Below are positions 56,257 through 64,000 of a stretch of 64,000 nucleotides of DNA, in pieces. A model generated the notes under the pieces. That model made no database searches. It had not been told where the DNA came from and saw only the letters and a program-made list of their open reading frames with translations. Origin of the DNA: Afipia sp. 1NLS2 (GTDB lineage: Bacteria > Pseudomonadota > Alphaproteobacteria > Rhizobiales > Xanthobacteraceae); NCBI RefSeq assembly GCF_000178995.1, contig NZ_ADVZ01000002.1:434001-498000 (forward strand), in the 5' to 3' direction. Position 1 is the stretch's first letter. Every line of letters begins with the position of its first letter. The position numbers and the translations under genes were made by a program.

Positions 56257-57699
56257 CTAACTCCGCAAGGGTTGATGCGCACGGACGATCCACAACTGAA
56301 ACAGACTTCGCGCATAGAAAACGGCAAGCGCCGCAGCATAGATGCCGGCACCAATCGCGATGTGGAAGGCAAGGCCTGCGAAATTTGTCGCCTCCGGGAG
56401 GCGATGCAGCACGACCATCATCAGGACGGTCGCAATCCCGGATCGCAGAAGGTGTGACACCGGCAGCGTCAGGCCGAATTTCGTAAAGCCAATAACAAAA
56501 CTGACCGCGGCGGCGGCGCAGGCTGACCCCACCGTTGCCGCTGCGGCGCCGACCAGACCCCAGCGGTGGATAAAAATCACGCTCAGAGTCACGGTAACGG
56601 CCGCATCGATCGACGATACCACCACCATCAACCGCGTCCGGTTGTGCAGCAGAAACACCTGATCGCCAAAATGGGCACGGAGGTTGCGGATAGAGCCTGC
56701 CAGCGCGGATAGCGGTAAAATCGCCAGCGTCGCCGTCTGAAACGGAGCCGCGATCAGCAGGTGCACGATCTCTACGCGAAGCGAGTATATCCCGGCAATG
56801 CTCGGAACCAGGATCGCGAACAGAAGCGCGCTGTTGTCCACGAGTTGGTCCATGGCGGCTTTGCTGCCGCCTTGTTCCATATGCTTCACCGCAAGCGGAA
56901 AAGCCGCTGCCGTGACCAGCATGGCGGCAACCGCGGCGGCGCGCTGGCCGAGCCCGTAGCCGACGGCGAACAAACCAGCCGCGGCAACACCCAGCATGTC
57001 ATTGAGGATGAAACGCGATGCGTTGAGACCAACCCAACCCAATCCGCCGCCAATAATGATCGGCACGCCATAATGAAGAGCGTGGCGGAAAATCTCGCGA
57101 TCGATCGGCCACAAGCGAGTGCTGTATCCGATGAACGGTAGCACGGCGATTGCGGCAAGAAGCTGCATCACGAAATATCCGGTCAGCGGCCATTCCGGCA
57201 TCGGGCCGAACAGATGGATCAGAAAAAGGCCGAGCAGCAATCCGGCTGAGGGGCCGACAATTTGCTGGATGGAGTAGATTCCGATCTGGTGACGAGCCCG
57301 TGCGCGCTCCCCAATATAGAGGTTCAGCGTTCGCGAGATCACGTAACCGACGCTGGCGGCGAGGAGGAATGGACTCGCATCGGGCGCGATGACGACCAGC
57401 ACCACGCCGACCATCGCAAGGCTCTGCAGAACCATCGAGACAAGGATGACGAAACTTTCCGTCGCATAGAATCGCTGCTCTTCACCCGCACTTTCATAAC
57501 GCCCGAAGAATCGAAGCGCATATTGGGACCACCAGGACAAGAAACCGATCTGCAGCAACTCATGCGTCGCCGTCACCAGTGTGATAATTCCGAGCGTGTG
57601 ATCGCTAACGACATGCGTCCAGACGATCATTGCCAGAAGCTGGAACAGCGGGCCGATCACCTGGGCTGGGAGATAAAGCAGGGTGTGTCGCAACAGCAT
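56257..57699 (-). CDS. wzx: Polysaccharide flippase (Wzx-like)
   Basis: A 480-residue protein with about 12-14 membrane helices, basic cytoplasmic loops and the MOP-superfamily polysaccharide-transporter arrangement (HALHYGVPIIIGGGLGW, LAGSIRNLRAHFGDQVFLL). It should flip undecaprenyl-linked repeat units to the periplasm. It stops one base from the GH10 stop (convergent). It starts 2 bases after the acyltransferase stop in the minus-strand operon. Confidence 0.88.
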   Translation of the reverse strand: MLLRHTLLYLPAQVIGPLFQLLAMIVWTHVVSDHTLGIITLVTATHELLQIGFLSWWSQYALRFFGRYESAGEEQRFYATESFVILVSMVLQSLAMVGVVLVVIAPDASPFLLAASVGYVISRTLNLYIGERARARHQIGIYSIQQIVGPSAGLLLGLFLIHLFGPMPEWPLTGYFVMQLLAAIAVLPFIGYSTRLWPIDREIFRHALHYGVPIIIGGGLGWVGLNASRFILNDMLGVAAAGLFAVGYGLGQRAAAVAAMLVTAAAFPLAVKHMEQGGSKAAMDQLVDNSALLFAILVPSIAGIYSLRVEIVHLLIAAPFQTATLAILPLSALAGSIRNLRAHFGDQVFLLHNRTRLMVVVSSIDAAVTVTLSVIFIHRWGLVGAAAATVGSACAAAAVSFVIGFTKFGLTLPVSHLLRSGIATVLMMVVLHRLPEATNFAGLAFHIAIGAGIYAAALAVFYARSLFQLWIVRAHQPLRS

Positions 57700-57701
57700 G
57701 G

Positions 57702-58751
57702 TCAGGCTCCGACCCAGCGTCGCATCGTGCCAGGAGCAAGACGCCTGACGCAGACGAGCAAAAAAGCGATCAGGATCGCTGTCGCTGCAAACGTGAAGAC
57801 AAATCCAGCAAGCGGCGTGAATCGATCGAAGGCGCCATGATCACGCAGGAACATGACAATAAAAATGTGCCAGAGATAGATGAAGTAACTGCCGGAACCG
57901 AGCATTGCGAGCGCAACCGATGCTGGACGCCAAGTGAGAAGCATCAAGGCGGCAAGGGATGCGTATCCGAAAAATGCCAGTGAGTCATAGTCGGCATCGT
58001 CGCCGATCTTCCACAGCCGGGCGCCAGCATAGATCACATAGGCAATCGCGGCAGCGGCCAGCAACAGCGCCTTCCGCTCCCGCAAAGTTTCGTCGAGCCG
58101 AAATGTTCCGGCCAGCAGCCCCAAAGCAAGAAATGCAAACCAGAACGGGATGTCCCGCATCCGCACCTCTTCGATGAGGGAAGGCGAGAAACCTACTTTT
58201 GCAAGTAACGGATCGAGATAGGCGCCCGTCAAAAGGCCAAATCCGATAGCTGCGATCAGCAACATCGCAAGATTGTCGCGGCCGTCTCCCAATAGCTTGG
58301 CGAGCTTGAGAACAAACCAGAGAGCAACGGTGCAGCCGACGTACACGAACACGTAGTAATACACGAATACATAAGCCAATCCGAACCTGGCAAGCGTCAC
58401 ATGTAATCGATGATCCATGTTTGGATTATGCAGCGCCATGTAGACACAGGCGGCCACGAACGCGATCGTGTAGGGAATCATCGCCGTCATCACACGGCGG
58501 CCCAGCGGAATATGTGTCTTGCCTGTAGACATCATGCCTGATGCAAAGAGAAAGATCGGAACGCATGGCCGCAACGCGGCATCCAGCATGATCGTCCAGC
58601 CAGAGACGACCGGTTGGGGCAGGGAATGAATGCCTATCACCATCAGGATCGCAATGCCGCGCATGCTGTCGATCGTGACGTCGCGTGCTTTGGAAGCGGG
58701 CACTGTCACGGCGTCAGCCCATGCTGCGGGATTGCTTGCTGCCGGCACCAT
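57702..58751 (-). CDS. Acyltransferase family 3 (sugar O-acetyltransferase)
   Basis: A membrane protein of about 349 residues with 10 or more helices. DSMRGIAILMVIGIHSL is the N-terminal family signature (catalytic arginine and histidine region). Such proteins add acetyl or other acyl groups to sugars of exopolysaccharide, LPS or Nod factor. The ATG at 58751 has AAGGTG just upstream; an in-frame ATG at 58850 would overlap the preceding glycosyltransferase. Confidence 0.87.
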   Translation of the reverse strand: MVPAASNPAAWADAVTVPASKARDVTIDSMRGIAILMVIGIHSLPQPVVSGWTIMLDAALRPCVPIFLFASGMMSTGKTHIPLGRRVMTAMIPYTIAFVAACVYMALHNPNMDHRLHVTLARFGLAYVFVYYYVFVYVGCTVALWFVLKLAKLLGDGRDNLAMLLIAAIGFGLLTGAYLDPLLAKVGFSPSLIEEVRMRDIPFWFAFLALGLLAGTFRLDETLRERKALLLAAAAIAYVIYAGARLWKIGDDADYDSLAFFGYASLAALMLLTWRPASVALAMLGSGSYFIYLWHIFIVMFLRDHGAFDRFTPLAGFVFTFAATAILIAFLLVCVRRLAPGTMRRWVGA

Positions 58752-58779
58752 TTTCACCTTTCGGGGGAGTTCCAAACGA

Positions 58780-59865
58780 TCAGCGCGTGGCAACGGAGCT
58801 ATTTCTGAGCGTCGTTGCATCACGCGAGCGCTTGCGTGCCATCCGTGCAATCAGGTCAAGGACAGCGTCGCGATCCGATGCTGCCAGATTTTTCCACCGC
58901 GCCAGATTGTCTCGCGCCTGCCGCGCATGAATTCGCCTCCAGTCCCTCGTCGCAACAAGGCGTGCAATACTCGCTGCGGCGGCGTTCGGATCAGTCGGAT
59001 CGATGAAGATTCCTGATTGCCCCAGAACTTCCCGAAACACATCAGCATCCGGCGCCACAATCGGCAGCCCGCTATATTGAGCCTCGAGCAAGGGAAGCCC
59101 CAGCCCTTCATCGTGAGACGTGCAGATAAAGATATCCGCCTTCTCGAGAAAATCCGCTACACCGGAGACAGACTGATACCCGTGCAATGTGACGCCCGGT
59201 ATTTGCTCGAGTTGACTCCAATCTGCCCCCCAACCGCGCCGGCCGATGATATCCAGCGTGGCTCCGGTAAGTCCCTGAGCACGAAGCGCGATTAGAATCC
59301 GCCCAGCGGCAATAAGATTTTTCCGCGGCTCGACAGTGCCGAGCGCAATGAGCCGGATGGACGAAGCATCCACGGCGCGCTCTGCACGCAGATCATCGGA
59401 AACATTAAACACGTTTCGTACGGACGGGCGGTAGAGCGTGATCTCGGCGTCCCTGCGGCTGTATTGCCTTAGTCGTTCACGCGTCGTCGCTGAGTTGGTC
59501 AAGAATCGTGGATAGCTCTGCAGTGCCAATTTGAATGGCGCGGCCATATAGAGCCGCGCGCGGCGATTGAGGTCGGCGCGGCGAGAAATAAGAAAATCGT
59601 CGTGAAAATAGGGCAGAACGCGCGATGCAAATGGCCTCAGAAAGGGGCTTGGTGGGAACCCGGGGCACAGCACAATCGAATCCGACGCTGCGAGCTTCAT
59701 CGGAATCTCCAGCGTCTGCCGTATAATCATCTGTCTCGTTCCCTGCGCCGTCACAGGAACGATGGGTAGCGGCGCAAGAGCTTCTTTCGAAAACAGCTCA
59801 AGCGTGATTCGCTCAAGACCGGTCACATGCCTCCCAAGATGAGTATGATCGACGTAGATGGTCAT
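58780..59865 (-). CDS. Glycosyltransferase family 4
   Basis: A 361-residue GT-B enzyme. MTIYVDHTHLGRHVTGLERI opens the protein, ALGTVEPRKNLIAAGRIL starts domain two, and DEGLGLPLLEAQYSGLPIV is the nucleotide-sugar E-x7-E motif. GAGG lies upstream of the ATG at 59865. It lies 10 bases downstream of the polymerase-like gene and should add a sugar to the repeat unit. Confidence 0.9.
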   Translation of the reverse strand: MTIYVDHTHLGRHVTGLERITLELFSKEALAPLPIVPVTAQGTRQMIIRQTLEIPMKLAASDSIVLCPGFPPSPFLRPFASRVLPYFHDDFLISRRADLNRRARLYMAAPFKLALQSYPRFLTNSATTRERLRQYSRRDAEITLYRPSVRNVFNVSDDLRAERAVDASSIRLIALGTVEPRKNLIAAGRILIALRAQGLTGATLDIIGRRGWGADWSQLEQIPGVTLHGYQSVSGVADFLEKADIFICTSHDEGLGLPLLEAQYSGLPIVAPDADVFREVLGQSGIFIDPTDPNAAAASIARLVATRDWRRIHARQARDNLARWKNLAASDRDAVLDLIARMARKRSRDATTLRNSSVATR

Positions 59866-59875
59866 TGGGCAGACC

Positions 59876-61243
59876 TCATTGCATTCTATGCGCCAGCGCA
59901 AAGCGTGGCGACGCTCTCTTTCTTTGGAACTGACGGTTATCGATTAGTCGCCACTCCTTCGGCAGAAGCAGTGCGATCAGAGCGACGAATTGAGCCAATT
60001 GAATGTTCTTGGATGAAAAGCTGACGGAGCTTGCTGCGATCATCAGCATCAACAAATAGATCGGCCATACGCCGCGATCCGATCTGCGTGTCAGATCGAT
60101 AAAGAAGCACAAAAGACCGACCGTCATCAGAACGGTGTGAACGAGCCCGAACTGGGTAATGCACGATATCCAGAAATTTTCGATGCCATAGTTCAACCCG
60201 AGCTGGGATTGAAGAGCGGTGATCCGATCCGGACTGGCGCCGAGAAGGAGTTCCATCCAGTCGAGGTAAGAAAGCAGATGCAGCGTCGCGAATCTTGCGA
60301 GAGCACTACCCTTGTCCGACGAAAACCGCAGCAACATCTTGTCGAAGATTCCGGAATCAAAGGCCACAAACGCGGCGCCCGCGAGCAATGAGACAAGGCA
60401 CATGGCCGCGATGATACCGAGCAGTGACATCTGCTCCCCAAAGCCGAAGCGAAGGCCTTTCCAGCCGACAAGGCATGCCATTACGACGAGCGTCGTCATC
60501 AAGGCCGTCCTGCCGCCGAATACCATCAACGACACGAAACAGAACGCCATGATCGGCAATCTAAGAATCGCAGGAAGGATCGCAGGCCGCACCACCAGCA
60601 CCATGACGTAAGCAGCGATCAAGCCGGACGCAGTCAGAGGATGACCGAGCAGGGCGGATGAACGCCATTCACCGAGCACCGGGATATTGCCGACCGTCAG
60701 CGGAAACAGCCGATGACCGGAAAAATATTCATAATATCCGAGCGCGACATTGAGCAGAATGCCGGCATGAAACACCCAGGCTAGCACGCGCCGCTGTGAA
60801 CTCGTCAGTTGCCAGACGACGAGACAGATCATCGGCGGCAACAGGAAGGAATCGATAATTGTCGTAAAGGGCCGCTTCAGAATGACGATCTGAAAGAACA
60901 GCGCAATCCAGCATAGAAACAGAACGATCGTCAGACGGGCCTTCGCAAGGCTCGACAACAGGTCACTGATCGGATTGCCGTGGCGGATCAGACAGAGAAA
61001 GAAAGCCGCAAAAACACAATAGCTCGCGACATGGACCTTCTCCAGAAAAATGCCGCCGCTGGTGACATAGTGCACCTTCAGGTTGGTCAGCATGGATGAC
61101 GAAAGACAAAGCAGCGCCACCACAGCCAGCAGCATCAGTCCAACGATCGCGACCTCGATCAACGCGTGGACCGTGGACGACTGATCGACGCCCGGCCTGC
61201 TTAATCCGGGATGCGCAGAGCGAGGAAGGGCGATTGCACTCAC
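59876..61243 (-). CDS. O-antigen ligase/polymerase-like membrane protein (Wzy-like)
   Basis: About 455 residues with 11 or more helices. A large periplasmic loop between residues about 300 and 370 and FGGRTALMTTLVVMACLVGW match the O-antigen ligase/Wzy superfamily. In a Wzx/Wzy locus it should polymerise repeat units. The start is uncertain: a GTG at 61243 and a TTG at 61282 (overlapping the wzc stop) both fit; the frame is open further without similarity. The codons are AT-richer than in housekeeping genes. Confidence 0.8.
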   Translation of the reverse strand: MSAIALPRSAHPGLSRPGVDQSSTVHALIEVAIVGLMLLAVVALLCLSSSMLTNLKVHYVTSGGIFLEKVHVASYCVFAAFFLCLIRHGNPISDLLSSLAKARLTIVLFLCWIALFFQIVILKRPFTTIIDSFLLPPMICLVVWQLTSSQRRVLAWVFHAGILLNVALGYYEYFSGHRLFPLTVGNIPVLGEWRSSALLGHPLTASGLIAAYVMVLVVRPAILPAILRLPIMAFCFVSLMVFGGRTALMTTLVVMACLVGWKGLRFGFGEQMSLLGIIAAMCLVSLLAGAAFVAFDSGIFDKMLLRFSSDKGSALARFATLHLLSYLDWMELLLGASPDRITALQSQLGLNYGIENFWISCITQFGLVHTVLMTVGLLCFFIDLTRRSDRGVWPIYLLMLMIAASSVSFSSKNIQLAQFVALIALLLPKEWRLIDNRQFQRKRASPRFALAHRMQ

Positions 61244-61278
61244 TTGGCCACATTGCGCAAATACTGTGGGACGCGGCT

Positions 61279-63600
61279 TCAATGCGCGGCCCCACCTGCC
61301 GCGGCCACAGAAGCTACATAGGGCTTCAAATAAGCCGAACTGCGATAGTAGTCGTAAAAGCGCAGGCGGCTGAGATCGACCTGCGTGAGAACCGTGCCGA
61401 GGATCCGGTCCGATACCGGCTCGAGCAGTTCCATCATATGAAGCAGGACTTCCTTCGGCGTCTGGTCCCACGCCAGTGCGAGCACGATACGATCAGCCAA
61501 CTCCGCAAGCGCGCGTCCATCCACGAGCGGGATCAGCGGTGGCGAATCGATGATGATGAGTTCGTAGTGAACACGCAACCGATCGAGAACGGTTGCGATC
61601 TCTTCGGAAAACATCAACTCGGTAATGGTGTTGTCATTGTCGCAAACAGTGGCCGGCAAAATCGACAGGCCTGAACTGCGGTCGAACAGAATCGCCCGCT
61701 CAAGCGGAATCTCTCCGGTCGCGACTTGCATCAGGCCGGCACTTGCGCGTGGGCTAACCGCGCGCGTCAGCCCCGGATTGCGCAAGTCACCATCGATCAG
61801 AAGCGTTTTGACACCAAGCGAGGCGAACGACAGCGCCAGGTTGGAGGCGAACGTCGTTTTTCCCTCGCTATCGAGCGCGGATGTCACGAGCACGACTTTC
61901 GCGGATTGTGTCCGCAGCACGCGCTGAATGGACAGCCGCGCCGCACGGACTGCTTCGGCAAAAAAGGTGCCGGGCTCCTCGATGGCATAGCGCATCAAGG
62001 GCGGCTGCAGGGATGGCGGCAGCAGCCGCATGATGGCGGGATCATAGCCCTTGAGATCGAAACGCCCGCGCTTCGCACGGCTGGCAAGTTCACGCGCGCC
62101 GATCCGGGGAATGGCGGCAAGCGCCGGCACGCCGGAAATCGCTTCGGCCTGTTCCAGCGTCTTGATGCGGCTGTCGAGATAATCGAGCAGCAATGCCAGA
62201 ACCACCCCGCCTCCGCCACCGAGAACGATGGCAAGCCCCAGGATCAGCAGCGTCTTGGGGGAGGAGGGCTTGAGAGGAATGGAGGCCTTCGTGACGATGC
62301 GCGAATCCGGCATCTCCAGGCTTTCCTGCGAAGACGTCTCCTTGGCACGCGCCAGGTAGGATTCATAAAGCGTGCGATTGGCTTCAGCCTCACGCTGCAA
62401 TTCATGGAGGCGGACCTGAGCTTGCCCGGATTCGCTCGAAACGTTCTGCAACTGGTCCAGACTGTCCTGCAGCGATTTCTCGCGCGATTTCGCCACGTCG
62501 TAATCGTGTGCCGTGCTTTGCAGGATCCGCTTGATCTCCTGATCGATCAACCGCTGCGTATCCTTGAGCTGCGCGTGCACGCTGGCCACCAGCGGATGAC
62601 GGGGGCCATATTTGCTGGTCAGGTCCGCCTCATTCTTGGCTATGTCCGCATATTGTGTCCGCAGCTTGGTGATGATGTCGGAAGAAATAGCCGCATTGAT
62701 GCCGCCGGGATCGTTGCCGGATTTGGAGAGTTGCTGCACCTGCTCGAACTTGGCGCGCGCCTCGGCCGTTTCGGAGCGTGCCGAGATCAGCTTGTTGTTC
62801 AGATCGGTGATCTGCTGGTCATTAAGGGTAACGCCCTGGGAGACGGCAAGGTTATTGGCCGCGCGGAAATCCTCGACCGCTTTTTCGGAAGCCACAACGC
62901 GGGCTTTCAATGAATCCAGTTGCCCGTTCAGCCATTTTGCAGCGGTGCGCGTCACGTCGAACTTCGCGCGAACCTGCTCTTCCAGATAGGCATCCGCAAT
63001 CGCATTCGCGATCAGTGCGGCCTTGCGGGGCGACTTCGAGCTGACATTGATATCTACCAGAAAGGTCGTTCCCTGACGGACGACCTTGAGCCGCTTTTGC
63101 AGCAAATCAACGGAACGGGTCTGCGCGGCATTGTCCGGCGCCGCCTCATGGCTTTCGCTGCTGAACAGGCTGCCAATAACGCGCTTGATCGGATCAAGAA
63201 ACCCGGGCTCGGGAGAGAATTCTTCATCTTCAGTCAGTTTAAGTTTGTCGACCACGCGCTGAAGCGTGGCAACCGACTGGATAAGCAGGGCCTGACTCTC
63301 GATGGTCGCATCATCGGTTCCGTAATTCGAAAGAACAGGCTGCGTTGTATCAGTAACATTCGCATGCCGCGGATCGACAACGACCGTCGATGTTGCGGTA
63401 TAACGCGTGGTGGCCAGCAATACGTAGAGCAGGGCGATACCGACAAACGAGGCCGCCACATAGGCGATGACTCCCCCGCGCCGGCGAAGAATGCGCCCGA
63501 TCTCACGAAGATCAACGGCCGGACCCGCCGCGTCTTCGACACCCATGCCGATTTGTTCCACCCGGGGAGCGGCGAGTTCATCAGAATTGCGCTGTAACAT
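61279..63600 (-). CDS. wzc: Wzc-type polysaccharide co-polymerase and tyrosine autokinase
   Basis: A 773-residue fusion. The Wzz domain has two helices (about 43-65 and 440-465) flanking a long periplasmic coiled coil. The BY-kinase domain has Walker A VTSALDSEGKTT, Walker A' LLIDGDLRNPG and Walker B IIIDSPPL. The tail holds five tyrosines (749, 751, 752, 757 and 761 in RFYDYYRSSAYLKPY), a phosphorylation cluster. It controls chain length and export. TGGGGAT precedes the ATG, which overlaps the barrel gene by 20 bases. Confidence 0.93.
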   Translation of the reverse strand: MLQRNSDELAAPRVEQIGMGVEDAAGPAVDLREIGRILRRRGGVIAYVAASFVGIALLYVLLATTRYTATSTVVVDPRHANVTDTTQPVLSNYGTDDATIESQALLIQSVATLQRVVDKLKLTEDEEFSPEPGFLDPIKRVIGSLFSSESHEAAPDNAAQTRSVDLLQKRLKVVRQGTTFLVDINVSSKSPRKAALIANAIADAYLEEQVRAKFDVTRTAAKWLNGQLDSLKARVVASEKAVEDFRAANNLAVSQGVTLNDQQITDLNNKLISARSETAEARAKFEQVQQLSKSGNDPGGINAAISSDIITKLRTQYADIAKNEADLTSKYGPRHPLVASVHAQLKDTQRLIDQEIKRILQSTAHDYDVAKSREKSLQDSLDQLQNVSSESGQAQVRLHELQREAEANRTLYESYLARAKETSSQESLEMPDSRIVTKASIPLKPSSPKTLLILGLAIVLGGGGGVVLALLLDYLDSRIKTLEQAEAISGVPALAAIPRIGARELASRAKRGRFDLKGYDPAIMRLLPPSLQPPLMRYAIEEPGTFFAEAVRAARLSIQRVLRTQSAKVVLVTSALDSEGKTTFASNLALSFASLGVKTLLIDGDLRNPGLTRAVSPRASAGLMQVATGEIPLERAILFDRSSGLSILPATVCDNDNTITELMFSEEIATVLDRLRVHYELIIIDSPPLIPLVDGRALAELADRIVLALAWDQTPKEVLLHMMELLEPVSDRILGTVLTQVDLSRLRFYDYYRSSAYLKPYVASVAAAGGAAH

Positions 63601-64000
63601 TGATCCCCACCAGATGTTTTTCGTAGCTGAATGCTGGAATGTCGCTCTTACGGTCGGTGTAGCGGTGATAGACCGAGACCGAGGCGAAGCGATTAAGCAT
63701 GTATTTGATGCGCGCGTCGGTCGACGTGACCGTGTCTTTTCTTGTCTGCCCGAAGAACTTATCGTTCTCGTATCCGCCGGTCAGCGAAATCACGACGTTG
63801 CGCAGCAACTCGTAATCTGCCCCTACCTGGAACGCGTTGGCGAGCACACCGCTGGAACTGGTGTCGGATGTTTCCGTCACAAGCTGCTCAGCCTTGGCGT
63901 GAATGTCGAGCAAGCGGGTCGGACGCCACAATAGGCTTGCATGATATGATGGACCCGAGATCGTGCCGATGGTGGGATCGTCAAAGCGCTGGCTGACATA
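63581..64000 (-). CDS. Outer-membrane beta-barrel protein, partial
   Basis: The frame is open to the right edge of the window, so only the C-terminal 139 residues are seen. Alternating hydrophobic strands (NVVISLTGGYENDKFF, SVSVYHRYTDRKSD) and a final aromatic GINVTAQF fit a beta-barrel of the type 2 porin-like family often linked to polysaccharide export loci. It overlaps wzc by 20 bases, so it is the upstream gene of the same operon. Its role, secretion or surface anchoring, is not known. Confidence 0.8.
   Translation of the reverse strand, partial: YVSQRFDDPTIGTISGPSYHASLLWRPTRLLDIHAKAEQLVTETSDTSSSGVLANAFQVGADYELLRNVVISLTGGYENDKFFGQTRKDTVTSTDARIKYMLNRFASVSVYHRYTDRKSDIPAFSYEKHLVGINVTAQF

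Noticed and set aside
1..64000. CRISPR arrays, insertion sequences, prophage genes, rRNA
   Set aside because: No regularly spaced repeats, transposase motifs, phage structural genes or rRNA sequence were found on reading through the window.

Overview
The window is a dense, GC-rich chromosomal segment of an alphaproteobacterium, most likely a Nitrobacteraceae/Bradyrhizobiaceae member (Bradyrhizobium, Rhodopseudomonas or Afipia type). The pointers are the dusB-ntrB-ntrC-ntrY-ntrX-hfq-hflX order, a fused ispDF gene, a PopZ gene, an AapJQMP amino-acid transporter and an alphaproteobacterial ETC complex I subunit. No rRNA, insertion sequence, CRISPR array or prophage was seen. The genus is inferred, not proven.

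Layout. 1-3.2 kb: the end of an NDUFS4-like complex I subunit, a bidirectional terminator, and a TRAP transporter operon (dctP-dctQ-dctM, minus strand) with a strong stem-loop after dctP. 3.3-4.0 kb: a tiny Tat-like ORF, a small conserved-domain protein and tRNA-Arg(TCT). 4.1-8.9 kb: an apparent lipid A/LPS decoration locus with an LpxO-like hydroxylase, an ArnT-like glycosyltransferase, a PAP2 phosphatase, a polyprenyl-phosphate sugar synthase and a LAB-N membrane protein. 8.9-15.7 kb: cystathionine beta-lyase, the AapJQMP ABC transporter and cysteine synthase. 15.9-17.1 kb: cyclopropane fatty acid synthase. 17.5-26.5 kb: a four-gene tripartite RND efflux operon (NodT-type lipoprotein, membrane fusion protein, two RND pumps). 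26.6-31.3 kb: a DTW protein, tRNA-Asn and tRNA-Cys, a small hypothetical gene, a Pcm-like methyltransferase, TolC and PopZ. 31.4-38.2 kb: valS, a 3-methyladenine glycosylase, lipA, a coenzyme Q-binding protein, CinA/PncC and ispDF. 38.4-50.2 kb: dusB-ntrBC, ntrYX, D-amino-acid aminotransferase, hfq, hflX, mazG and queC. 50.2-64 kb: an exopolysaccharide locus, nearly all on the minus strand.

How the parts work together. The exopolysaccharide region has a Wzx-like flippase, a Wzy/O-antigen-ligase-like polymerase, a Wzc-type co-polymerase/tyrosine kinase with a C-terminal tyrosine cluster, an outer-membrane barrel, four glycosyltransferases including a WecG/TagA type, an acyltransferase, a zinc-ribbon methyltransferase and a small secreted protein of unknown function. 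One gene points the other way: a GH10 endo-glycanase with a twin-arginine-like leader, probably a processing enzyme for the polymer. No initiating sugar-phosphate transferase or Wza export protein is visible, so the locus probably continues beyond base 64000.

The most noteworthy items are the GH10 enzyme inside the polysaccharide locus with its unknown secreted neighbour, the compact lipid A remodelling set, and several leader or intergenic RNA structures (after dctP, before pcm, before ntrY and before hfq). I did not find a system that is clearly new. These are the best candidates for follow-up.
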